A stretch of DNA of 13,926 bases, from NCBI GenBank assembly GCA_024196135.1, contig JAMQCK010000927.1, positions 1-13,926 of the forward strand, in the 5' to 3' direction. Below, piece after piece: positions 9,001-13,926 of the stretch; position 1 is the first letter of the stretch, and each line of letters opens with the position of its first letter. Position numbers and translations under genes: made by a program. The notes beneath the pieces are model-generated. The model made no database searches, was not told the origin of the DNA, and was given only the letters and a program-made list of their open reading frames with translations. The DNA is from Pleurotus ostreatus/Saccharomyces cerevisiae fusant. Lineage: Eukaryota > Opisthokonta.

Positions 9001-9921
9001 CGTGACCGGCGCCACCGCGAGAACCTGCTCAAGTCGCAGACGATCTTCGTCAAACGACGGTCAGCCTTCCTTGGCTACCTCGAGGATCCCAAGGGTAGTC
9101 GCAGTCTTTTTGTGCGCTCTGGCTCATCATCCGGTGACGCCGCTGTACTGGATGTTCCGCAAGCGATCGATATCTTAACACACCCCGCCGCAGATCTATC
9201 CGAGTTTATAACCTCCTTCTCAAACGACGTTCTGTACATCGCGTTCGCCGACCGCTTCTGCGGTGACGAAAGCGCGGACGACGCCGAGAAGATGTTCCGC
9301 ACCTACTGCCACGCCGCACTCCTGGACACCCTCCTCCACGAGAAACCGCAGATGTTGCAGGCGCATCTGACCCTCTACCGGTATCGGCAGATGGGTTGCG
9401 AGAGCTCCTACTTCATTCTGCGCCAGCAGGACTTGCGCGTCACGGCCGACTTCTACGGACGGCTATACGAACGGCGGCTGAGCGGCCGCTTCGAGAACAA
9501 CTATCGCCACCCCCTCTTGCGCGAAGCAGAGGCCACCAGCGCTCTGCTCGCCATCGATCAACGCCTCGACGTCGTCCGCCAGAAGCCAGCATTCCTTGAT
9601 GCCCTGCGACACTACGTGTTGGGTCAGCGGGTTCCGCGCGGGCCTGATGTGGCAGCATCCACGAAAGAGCTCGCGTGGTATCTCACCCGCAACCAGGTTC
9701 CGGGAACATTGCTCAGTGCACTGTTGAAGAATCTGATGGACGACGCCCTCAGGAACTTTGTTCACCAGGTCCCCACCCAGGACGAGCTACATGCTATGGG
9801 CAAGGGAGTAATACATATAGCGCAGATAACGGGCATGAGGATGGCGGGAATGGTTGGGGTTTCCTGGCCCATGCGAAGCGTGCAGGATGTGATCAATTTG
9901 TGGGCTGGCGGCCACACATAG
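85..9921 (+). CDS. APC1: Anaphase-promoting complex subunit 1 (APC1/BimE/Cut4), 5'-truncated, 19 exons in the window
   Basis: Scaffold of the APC/C ubiquitin ligase, which marks cyclins and securin for destruction. Exons as I read them: 85-204, 649-711, 1062-1152, 1699-1778, 1963-2154, 2215-3009, 3300-3821, 3879-4046, 4129-4350, 4503-5318, 5421-5606, 5702-5777, 5830-5908, 5961-6542, 6597-6725, 6775-6873, 6924-7069, 7119-8389, 8441-9921; stop TAG at 9919. Every junction keeps frame. Family hallmarks seen in order: ADLAAAVDRMALGG (exon 1, end of the regulatory loop), VSAHVWVERVGG (exon 3), ALVAIASRSRGQVWVMRV (exon 5, propeller), SVAPVRATR (exon 6), LALVTADGRLRIL (exon 8), LPIGIAAPIREALRT (exon 14), AERTLALPYGRALFTF, WGDFHNGVAAGLRISP and HAGFLFALGLTGHL (exon 18), LQALRHLWVLAIEPR (exon 19). 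About 2,371 residues are present although the N-terminus is missing; human APC1 is 1,944 in full, so this copy is enlarged, mainly by insertions in exons 6 and 7. Identity is very secure; small 5' exons are less so. Confidence 0.93.
147..200 (+). repeat. 30-bp in-frame tandem duplication in an APC1 exon
   Basis: ATGGCGCTCGGGGG occurs at 147-160 and again at 177-190, a 30-bp period. It duplicates about nine residues (MALGGEGG) directly after the conserved DRMALGG motif at the end of the APC1 regulatory loop. The donor GTGAGT at 205 follows the second copy. Confidence 0.75.
205..648 (+). other. APC1 intron (444 bp) built largely of short tandem repeats
   Basis: Donor GTGAGT at 205 and acceptor CTCCCAG ending at 648; phase 1. 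Three separate repeat clusters lie inside: a 27-bp unit twice at 272-325, a 24-bp unit twice plus a partial copy at 412-468, and four 24-26 bp units at 541-638. A reading frame runs through parts of it, but it is repetitive and resembles no part of APC1, whereas splicing it out joins two family-compatible exons in frame. Confidence 0.7.
541..638 (+). repeat. Four tandem 24-26 bp units, each with a branch-point motif
   Basis: Units begin near 541, 567, 591 and 615 and share the core CCGCACGCTGACCTACTCT or close variants. The first carries CTAAC and the other three CTGAC, all matching the fungal branch-point consensus. The array ends about 10 bp before the acceptor at 648. Confidence 0.75.
712..1061 (+). 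other. APC1 intron (350 bp), pyrimidine-rich
   Basis: Donor GTGAGT at 712, acceptor CTTCCAG ending at 1061, phase 1. Most of it is C/T-rich plus-strand sequence. An imperfect direct repeat, ACTTCCACCC followed by A/G TCCAAAC, lies at 965-982 and 996-1013. Branch-point candidates are CTAAC near 962 and 1019 and CTGAC near 1046. I see no gene in it. Confidence 0.7.
1153..1698 (+). other. Longest APC1 intron (546 bp), G-rich then C-rich
   Basis: Donor GTGAGT at 1153; acceptor CTCCCAG ending at 1698 preceded by CTAAC at 1682; phase 2, and the join gives GPPPPTASS then PDISAALFDVRS in APC1 frame. The first part is strongly G/T-rich on the plus strand and holds a diverged direct duplication: GCGTTGGATTTGG at 1174 and 1228, and GTGTTTGAGATG at 1209 and 1283. 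GGAGAGAG-type purine repeats follow to about 1400. Long minus-strand reading frames here are low-complexity. No exon or RNA gene was recognised. Confidence 0.65.
1779..1962 (+). other. APC1 intron (184 bp), polypyrimidine-rich
   Basis: Donor GTGAGT at 1779, branch point GCTAAC near 1938 followed by a run of C, acceptor CTCACAG ending at 1962; phase 1. The flanking exons join as DVRSED then PLSPPRALVAIA, restoring a beta-propeller strand typical of fungal APC1. Confidence 0.75.
2250..2505 (+). repeat. NPF-rich and Ser-rich repeats in APC1 exon 6
   Basis: The translation contains NPFLDPSK twice, then a further NPFLT, a duplicated SSLGGASSS block (24-bp period, about 2338-2395), and four consecutive NP(F/S)(V/L) units spaced about 21 bp (2429-2505). 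The segment sits where human APC1 has only a short loop between propeller strands, so it is an insertion. NPF tripeptides are the known ligand of EH domains; whether any is used here is unknown. Confidence 0.8.
2517..2651 (+). repeat. Coding minisatellite: five 27-bp units in APC1 exon 6
   Basis: Units start at 2517, 2544, 2571, 2598 and 2625, each encoding nine residues: GSGTPTPQA three times, then ESGSATPQA and a degenerate GSGSATPTL. The first three are nearly identical in DNA, implying recent expansion. The period is a multiple of three, so copy changes keep frame. Confidence 0.85.
3010..3299 (+). other. APC1 intron (290 bp) with repeated branch points
   Basis: Donor GTGAGT at 3010, acceptor CACCCAG ending at 3299, phase 1. 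The middle is C/T-rich. The 3' portion holds the 26-bp triplicate listed separately, then a last CTGAC near 3283 that is well placed for the acceptor. Confidence 0.75.
3181..3258 (+). repeat. Three 26-bp tandem units with paired branch-point motifs
   Basis: Units at 3181-3206, 3207-3232 and 3233-3258 share CTAACCGT, then CAATTCGT or a variant, then GCTGACC or GCTCACC. Each carries a CTAAC and a second CTGAC or CTCAC, giving at least five branch-point-like sequences in 78 bp. Confidence 0.8.
3300..3821 (+). other. APC1 exon 7: frame-neutral exon encoding a low-complexity insertion
   Basis: A 522-bp exon with phase-1 introns on both sides. It encodes about 174 residues rich in Ala, Ser, Thr, Pro and Asp, with repeats such as TSAAD and DADRTG (three copies, 18-bp period, near 3499-3550). 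Before it lies SVAPVRATR and after it, in exon 8, LALVTADGRLRIL; in animal APC1 the equivalent propeller strands are nearly adjacent. The exon therefore looks like an added, probably disordered loop. Donor is GTACGC at 3822. Confidence 0.7.
5961..6542 (+). other. APC1 exon 14: basic RG/SPxK-rich loop, then conserved middle helix
   Basis: This phase-0 exon begins with ISILRALYERVAGG, runs through a basic, probably disordered stretch with SPTK at 6069 and 6099, RGRG repeats and SPKK at 6168, and returns to the conserved APC1 segment VDSLPIGIAAPIREALRT just before the donor GTATGT at 6543. The three S-P-x-K sites fit the Cdk1 consensus (6168 as SPKK). It continues in exon 15 with WSLDLWNYVGRNDLA, matching the IGRQDLS region of the family. 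Confidence 0.7.
6726..6774 (+). other. Short APC1 intron with atypical donor and two in-frame acceptors
   Basis: Without an intron the frame closes at 6807-6809, so one is required. GTCAGT at 6726 is the best donor. Acceptors at 6765 (TCACAG) and 6774 (GGCACAG) are 9 nt apart, both giving phase 0 and joining to DDRYNRPTIGDIAHDV. The upstream one would make a 40-nt intron and add PMA; I prefer the 49-nt version. Confidence 0.5.
7070..7118 (+). other. Short APC1 intron with two in-frame acceptors
   Basis: Donor GTATGC at 7070. Acceptors at 7109 (CTCACAG) and 7118 (CCCCCAG) lie 9 nt apart. The downstream choice gives PDLSETDQVKEQQN, which aligns without gaps to the PELS-type segment of animal APC1; the upstream one inserts three extra residues. 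The 49-nt form is therefore favoured. Confidence 0.65.
7119..9918 (+). other. APC1 PC-repeat ring and C-terminal domain (interrupted by one intron)
   Basis: This is the most conserved part of the protein and clinches the identification. PC-type helical repeats are visible at HAGFLFALGLTGHL (about 7447), LTSIGVLLGLAAANVGTSD (7540), YTYSAALAFGMIMLGKGSN (7815), SPAATMALGLMYLRTNRRD (7987), SFLILRTIAKGLILFDDI (8100), LISLALAMIMAGTGEI (8496) and MSLGMLFLGQGRFTLGTSD (8638). The C-terminal domain follows with DNRSYLQALRHLWVLAIEP, VDTPRYWPVMMDI and YLEDPKGSRSLF. The ring packs against the other scaffold subunits of the complex. No breaks or missing blocks are evident. Confidence 0.93.
8390..8440 (+). 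other. Frame-preserving 51-nt intron in the PC region
   Basis: Donor GTAAGT at 8390 and acceptor GGTATAG ending at 8440, phase 1, length 51 (divisible by three) with no stop in frame. Open-frame translation would add 17 residues (KFLFANSTLGHSS at the core) between YSQ and GGGAFEHR, where the family has no such segment. Removal gives a normal-length PC linker. Confidence 0.75.
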
Positions 9922-10261
9922 CAAGTAATCGACCGTTAGACCGTATTCTTGAACTGTATCATAGTAGCGTTGTACTGAATCTTGAGCACGACTTGCGCCT
10001 TCTGAGTGTTGCGACTATTGGAACGCTCCGTCGACAAGAATCATCACATGCGATGCGCAAGCGGCGACTGGTGACCACAAATACAATGCTTGACAGTCAG
10101 TGGGTAGGTGTAATGTACAGAGACTACACTGCGTGTGCGAGAGGGAAAAAAATACATATGAGAGACAAAAAATGTCAGGCGAAATCCATGGTATGCTAAT
10201 CACTACAGAACCCCGATATCTGCCAAGTCTGCGTACATACAACGAATCATATACAGTCGTC
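9922..10261. other. Spacer between convergent 3' ends (340 bp)
   Basis: Visibly richer in A/T than either gene and free of the CT-rich repeats of APC1 introns. It must hold the 3' UTR and transcription end signals of both genes. A-rich runs occur at about 10145-10152 and 10168-10173, but I see no canonical AATAAA. The small reading frames present are unremarkable, and I find no RNA gene. Confidence 0.6.
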
Positions 10262-13200
10262 TCAATCAAAAGGATTTGGCGTGTTCGCTCGCCTCAACAA
10301 ATCATTCAGCCCGCGCACCACCGCGCCAGCGCCCTCTTTCACATTCTCCCTATCGCCTTCCACCACCCGAGGGAGGAGCTTCGTGTCGAAGCGATCAGGA
10401 TGCCAGCGTCGTATATGCTCCTTGATGCGATCTCTTTGGGAGCGTCCCTTATCCTTCTCCTTTTCAGGATAGTAAGGGGAGAGGATATAGGCGTCGACTG
10501 CGTTCGTTGTGATGTCCTCTGGAGTCGATGGTTGTTTGATGAGCGGCCAAGGGAAGGAGATCCACGTAAGGCGCTCCGCCTTCTGTAGGGTCTGCCACAT
10601 CTCCTCGTGACGAGCGAAGAGGCGTTGGATGTCGTCCTTGGTGAGCATTCGAGAGTCCTTCGCTTGTTCTCTAACGAAGCGCTCGCGCTCGAGTCGTTCC
10701 TGCTCACGCCGGAATTGTTCCTGCTGACGGCGTGCATACTCCTCTTGGCGTCGTGCCCACTCGCCTTCATCCATGGGAGATGCGCCCGTTGGAGTGCGTC
10801 CCGTAGCAGGAGACGCGCGCGGTGTTGAAGTAGAAGTGGTCCGAGCGGAGGTGGAGGGTTTCGGGGTACGGCCAGAACCCCAACTAGACGACGCGGCGCT
10901 GGTTGCAGAGGATGCACTTGACGAGGAAAACCGAGAGCTGCTCCAACTGCTCTCGGTTGTAGTACTGTCAGCCCGCGATCGCTGCTGGTCTGCCCGACGT
11001 CGCTGCTCGATCTCGGCCTGACGTAGGCGCTCCTGCTCCTGCTGGCGCTGGAAAGCCTCGGCGCGACGCTTGGTCTCTTCCTCTTCCCGTCGCCGCCGAT
11101 CGTCGGATTTCCTGCGCTCCTCCTCTCTTTGGCGCTCCTCCTTCCTCCGCTCTTCGCGTTCGCGCTGTAATCGCTCCTCCTCTGCTCGACGGACCTCTTC
11201 CTCCTGCAAGCGCGCGGCCTCGAGCTCATCTCGGCGAATCTGCTCTTGCCTTTCGCGCTCCCCCCTTTCTCGCTCTTCCCTCTCCTGCTGCTCGCGCTCT
11301 CGCTCCTGGCGGTCCTTCTCCTCCTGTTCTGCCCTCTCTCGCTCTGCTTTCTCCCTGTCCTCCTTCTCTCGAGCCTCCCGTGCCTCCCGTGCCATCCGCT
11401 CCTTCTCCTCCCGTGCCCTCCGTTCCTCCTCCTTGCGTTTGCGTTCCCTGCCCTTCTTGTCTTCCTCCCTGCGTCTGCGCGTCTCCTCCCTCTCTTTCTC
11501 CCTCTCCAACTTTTCCTCGCGCTCTTTGCGTTCCTCCTCCTCCTTATGGCGCTGCTCCTCCTTCCGCCGAATCTCCTCTTCCCTTCGGTGCAGCTCTTCT
11601 TCGCGAAGCCTGAGTTCCTCCTCCTTGCGCTGCATAGCCTCGCTCATAGCCTTCTGCGCCTCCGCAGCGATCTGTTGACGTAGGTCCTCCTGCATGCGCG
11701 CAAGGTCTGCTTGAAGGCGCTGGCGTGCATCGTCTTCTACACGTCGCGTGATCTCCTCGGCTTCCTCGCGTCGGCGACGGGCCTCTTCCTCCTCCTGACG
11801 CTGACGCTCTAGGGCGCGCTCCTCCTCCTCGCGCTGACGCTGCGCCTCCACCTCCTGAGCACGCTGTTCAGCCAAACGTTCTGCTTCTGCTTCAGCGGCG
11901 AGTCGCTCGTCCTCCTCGCGCTTGAGTCGTTCCTCTTCCTCGCGCTGGAGGCGTTCCTCCTCGCGCTTCGCCGCTTCTGCTTCGACCCTTGCCTTCTCCT
12001 CCGCATCCCTCTTCGCCTTCTCCTCCCTCTTCTTCTGCTTAGCACTCTTCTTTGCCAGCCGGGACTCCTCCAGCGCGCGCTTCCTCTCTTCCTCCTCCTG
12101 CTTGCGGCGCTCTTCAGCAGCTCGCAGCTTCTCCTCGCGCTCAGCTTTCTCCTGTGCGAGGCGAGCCTCACGCTCAGCTTTCTCTTGCGCGAGACGGGCC
12201 TCGCGCTCCATCCTTTCGCGCTCCACGCGTGCACGTCGCTCCTCCTCTAAGCGCGCGCGCCGCTCCTCCTCTTCGCGGGCCTGCCGTTCCTCCTCCTCGC
12301 GAGCCACGCGCTCTTCCTCCTCGCGAGCCAGGCGTTCTTCATCCTCCCGGGCGAGTCGTTCTGCCTCCTCCCGAGCGCGTCGTTCTTCATCTTCGCGTAT
12401 ACGCTGCTCTTCCGCTTCACGAGCGCGCTGCTCCGCCTCTTCGCGATCGCGCGTCTCGGCCTCCTCGCGCGCGCGCTGGGCGGCCTTCTCCTGTTCGCGT
12501 CGCTGCTCTTCGTCCCGTTTGCGCTGCTCCTCCGCTTGCCGCAACCGAGTCTCGTCCCGCCGAGCTTGCTCCTTCGCTCTCTGATTTCCGATGACGTTCA
12601 TGGACCGACTGAACGCATCGACTTCATTAGTGCGCGCACGTGCTGGGACGTCCCGATAGCTCTCAGTGCGCGTCAGGCCGCCCGGCCTGCGTTGGGTGCC
12701 CTGTCGTAGCTGGTCGAATCGTCCCGAAGTTGAAGGAATTGCTGTCCGGTCAGGGTAAGATCCCGATTCGTCCTTGGTAGCGGACGTCTGCCTGCGTAAT
12801 ATAGGCGGCCCTCTCCGTGTGTTCGCTACCTCAACGCGCGGCGCATCCTGCTGGGACGTTTTCGGAACCCACATCTCATACTCCTTCGATGGCGTGGGCA
12901 GGGGTTCGGTCCGAGGGGCGAATGGATTACCGCGCACAGTAGAGAACGCATCGGCTGGGTCGTCCTGCATGGCAAACGGGAGCGCTTCGTCGAAACCATC
13001 TTCGCTCTCGGTCTCGCTACCGGTCGTTGGCTCGTCGTCGTCGTCGTCGTCATCATCATGACTCTCAGCTTCCTCGTCCGTGCCAGACTCCTCGGCCTCC
13101 TCGTCATCGGAGACGGGTCGCGAGCGTGGCGGTACAGGTATCGGCTGACTACCTGTGCTCGTATGCGAAGTCGTCGACGATGGGCTACCGGCGATGTCGT

Positions 13201-13909
13201 AGGGCCGGCGGTCGTACCCTCGCCGACCTGGAGTCTCGTGTCTGCGCCTGCCCAACGGGCCATACGCCGGCCTGCTCGGGCTGTCGTAGGTACGTCCAGC
13301 TGGCATCTCTTGCGAGCGCTTTCCTGAGATACCGTACGCAGGCCGAGAGGGAGAGTCGAATGTACGTTGCCCCGGAGTTTCGTAAGGCATCGTAGGAGCA
13401 CCGCTGGCGTACGTCGAGCGCATCGGCGTATTCGAGGAGTCCATCGAGACACGATTTGGGCGTATCGGAACACCCCTACGTTCGGGAGCTGGAGAGGGTG
13501 CAGGAGCTACCGATGGACCGCCTCTCTCACCCAGCAGTGGGGCCCTCAGCTCTCCTGAACGGGAAGAGACCATATCGCCAGAGTACGACGCGCCTCGCAC
13601 ATTCGTAGGCCTCTTAGACCCGTTGCCGAGAGGCGTCGAGGGCGGACGGCCTTGCGAAAGGTACGACTGGGGTTGCTGCGAAGCAAGGGGAGGTTGTTCG
13701 ATGGGTCCGAAAGGTATGGACGGCGGCTTGTCAGAGGAGAACAATGACTGGGTCCGTTCCGAATTCGGTCTTCCCTTGGAGAGCAGTGACGGCCTATCGG
13801 GGCTCAAGACAGCCTGAGGCTTCTCCGCCGTGACCGAGAAATCGTTAATCTCCATCGGCGCTGCGCCTGCCTTAGCAGGCTGAAAGCCTGAGACGGAAAA
13901 ATAGATCAT
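10262..13909 (-). CDS. Large charged coiled-coil protein with NFKBIL1-like/J-like C-terminal domain
   Basis: Open frame of 1,215 residues, stop TGA at 10264-10262. Residues 1-430 look disordered, with the repeats RTFDSPSRPAYG (182) and RTYDSPSRPAYG (206) and an acidic patch with eight Asp at 285-292. About 442-977 is almost unbroken Glu/Arg/Lys/Gln/Ala sequence with blocks such as AREEEER and two copies of EREARLAQEKA; residues 720-760 have spaced hydrophobics like a true coiled coil, while the rest resembles a charged single helix. A Ser/Thr linker (978-1045) and a short helix lead to a conserved end: MWQTLQKAERLTWISFPWPL (from about 1104), RRWHPDRF (1167-1174, HPD at 10394-10402) and VRGLNDLLRR. 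That pattern resembles the C-terminus of NFKBIL1-type proteins and the HPD of J domains. The protein ends NPFD. Function not recognised. First Met at 13909 has a stop immediately upstream; Met 19 (13855) or an upstream exon is possible. Confidence 0.8.
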   Translation of the reverse strand: MIYFSVSGFQPAKAGAAPMEINDFSVTAEKPQAVLSPDRPSLLSKGRPNSERTQSLFSSDKPPSIPFGPIEQPPLASQQPQSYLSQGRPPSTPLGNGSKRPTNVRGASYSGDMVSSRSGELRAPLLGERGGPSVAPAPSPAPERRGVPIRPNRVSMDSSNTPMRSTYASGAPTMPYETPGQRTFDSPSRPAYGISGKRSQEMPAGRTYDSPSRPAYGPLGRRRHETPGRRGYDRRPYDIAGSPSSTTSHTSTGSQPIPVPPRSRPVSDDEEAEESGTDEEAESHDDDDDDDDEPTTGSETESEDGFDEALPFAMQDDPADAFSTVRGNPFAPRTEPLPTPSKEYEMWVPKTSQQDAPRVEVANTRRGPPILRRQTSATKDESGSYPDRTAIPSTSGRFDQLRQGTQRRPGGLTRTESYRDVPARARTNEVDAFSRSMNVIGNQRAKEQARRDETRLRQAEEQRKRDEEQRREQEKAAQRAREEAETRDREEAEQRAREAEEQRIREDEERRAREEAERLAREDEERLAREEEERVAREEEERQAREEEERRARLEEERRARVERERMEREARLAQEKAEREARLAQEKAEREEKLRAAEERRKQEEEERKRALEESRLAKKSAKQKKREEKAKRDAEEKARVEAEAAKREEERLQREEEERLKREEDERLAAEAEAERLAEQRAQEVEAQRQREEEERALERQRQEEEEARRRREEAEEITRRVEDDARQRLQADLARMQEDLRQQIAAEAQKAMSEAMQRKEEELRLREEELHRREEEIRRKEEQRHKEEEERKEREEKLEREKEREETRRRREEDKKGRERKRKEEERRAREEKERMAREAREAREKEDREKAERERAEQEEKDRQEREREQQEREERERGERERQEQIRRDELEAARLQEEEVRRAEEERLQREREERRKEERQREEERRKSDDRRRREEEETKRRAEAFQRQQEQERLRQAEIEQRRRADQQRSRADSTTTESSWSSSRFSSSSASSATSAASSSWGSGRTPKPSTSARTTSTSTPRASPATGRTPTGASPMDEGEWARRQEEYARRQQEQFRREQERLERERFVREQAKDSRMLTKDDIQRLFARHEEMWQTLQKAERLTWISFPWPLIKQPSTPEDITTNAVDAYILSPYYPEKEKDKGRSQRDRIKEHIRRWHPDRFDTKLLPRVVEGDRENVKEGAGAVVRGLNDLLRRANTPNPFD
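13031..13058. repeat. Trinucleotide repeat encoding an Asp run
   Basis: Tandem CGT/CAT triplets on the plus strand read as GAC/GAT codons on the minus strand, giving eight consecutive Asp (residues 285-292) within a longer acidic stretch of the coiled-coil protein. Confidence 0.85.
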
Positions 13910-13912
13910 TCA
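13866..13912 (-). promoter_or_regulatory. Possible 3' splice site at the 5' end of the coiled-coil gene
   Basis: Read on the minus strand, an in-frame TGA stop at 13912-13910 directly precedes the first ATG (13909). It is followed by a pyrimidine-rich TCTATTTTTCCGTCTCAG ending at 13888, with further CAGs ending at 13880 and 13867. This looks like a branch-point, pyrimidine-tract and acceptor arrangement, so the first 10-15 residues of the open frame may be intron and the true first exon may lie beyond the window. Confidence 0.45.
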
Positions 13913-13914
13913 GA

Positions 13915-13922
13915 ACACGTGT
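13915..13922. promoter_or_regulatory. Palindromic ACACGTGT (E-box core)
   Basis: A perfect palindrome containing CACGTG, the core bound by fungal bHLH factors of the Cbf1/Pho4 type, six bases upstream of the first ATG of the minus-strand gene. If this position is an intron, the match is chance; six-base cores are common. Confidence 0.2.
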
Positions 13923-13926
13923 CATG

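Noticed and set aside
9922..10261. Possible small RNA or tRNA gene in the spacer
   Set aside because: No tRNA A/B box pair or cloverleaf was recognisable by eye, and the region is fully accounted for as two 3' UTRs.
10262..10620. Calling the C-terminal region a standard DnaJ protein
   Set aside because: HPD is present, but the usual N-terminal YxxLGv-type helix, Gly/Phe region and Cys repeats are not; J-like is as far as the sequence supports.
10339..11229. Minus-strand frame of 296 codons in another register
   Set aside because: Wholly inside the 1,215-codon frame on the same strand and lacking any conserved motif; the WHPDRF domain is in the longer frame.
11070..12594. Ser/Arg-rich and Pro-rich plus-strand frames of up to 220 codons
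   Set aside because: They are complements of the Glu/Arg codon repeats of the minus-strand coiled coil, which has the longer frame and the conserved C-terminal domain.

Overview
The window looks like fungal genomic DNA, most likely from a basidiomycete (Agaricomycete-like). The signs are GC-rich coding sequence, many introns with GTGAGT, GTATGT or GTAAGT donors, CTAAC/CTGAC branch points just before pyrimidine-CAG acceptors, and protein families of the eukaryotic cell cycle. I see no prokaryotic, viral, transposon, CRISPR or operon features.

Layout. (1) Positions 1-9921, plus strand: the 3' part of one large, intron-rich gene for APC1 (BimE/Cut4/TSG24 family), the biggest scaffold subunit of the anaphase-promoting complex/cyclosome. 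The gene begins left of the window. I reconstruct 19 exons with compatible splice phases, coding for about 2,370 residues: the end of the phospho-regulated loop, the rest of the N-terminal beta-propeller, the middle helical region, the proteasome/cyclosome (PC) repeat ring and the C-terminal domain. The 5' half has long introns (up to about 546 bp), many of them with short tandem duplications, and two large low-complexity protein insertions. The 3' half has compact introns of about 50 bp and conserved protein. (2) Positions 9922-10261: a short, less GC-rich spacer between convergent 3' ends. (3) Positions 10262-13909, minus strand: a protein of about 1,200 residues with no recognised name. It has a disordered N-terminus, more than 500 residues of Glu/Arg-rich helix, a Ser/Thr linker and a small conserved C-terminal domain. 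That domain has a WHPDRF motif and resembles the J-like end of NFKBIL1-type proteins.

The two genes face each other tail to tail, and nothing in the sequence shows a functional link. I do not see a new multi-gene system. The points worth a second look are the repeat-driven growth of APC1 introns and exons (including multiplied branch points and a frame-neutral exon coding for an insertion), a cluster of Cdk-type sites in APC1, tandem 3' splice sites, and the uncharacterised coiled-coil/J-like protein. Exon borders come from reading splice signals, frame and family resemblance by eye; no alignment or transcript data were available.
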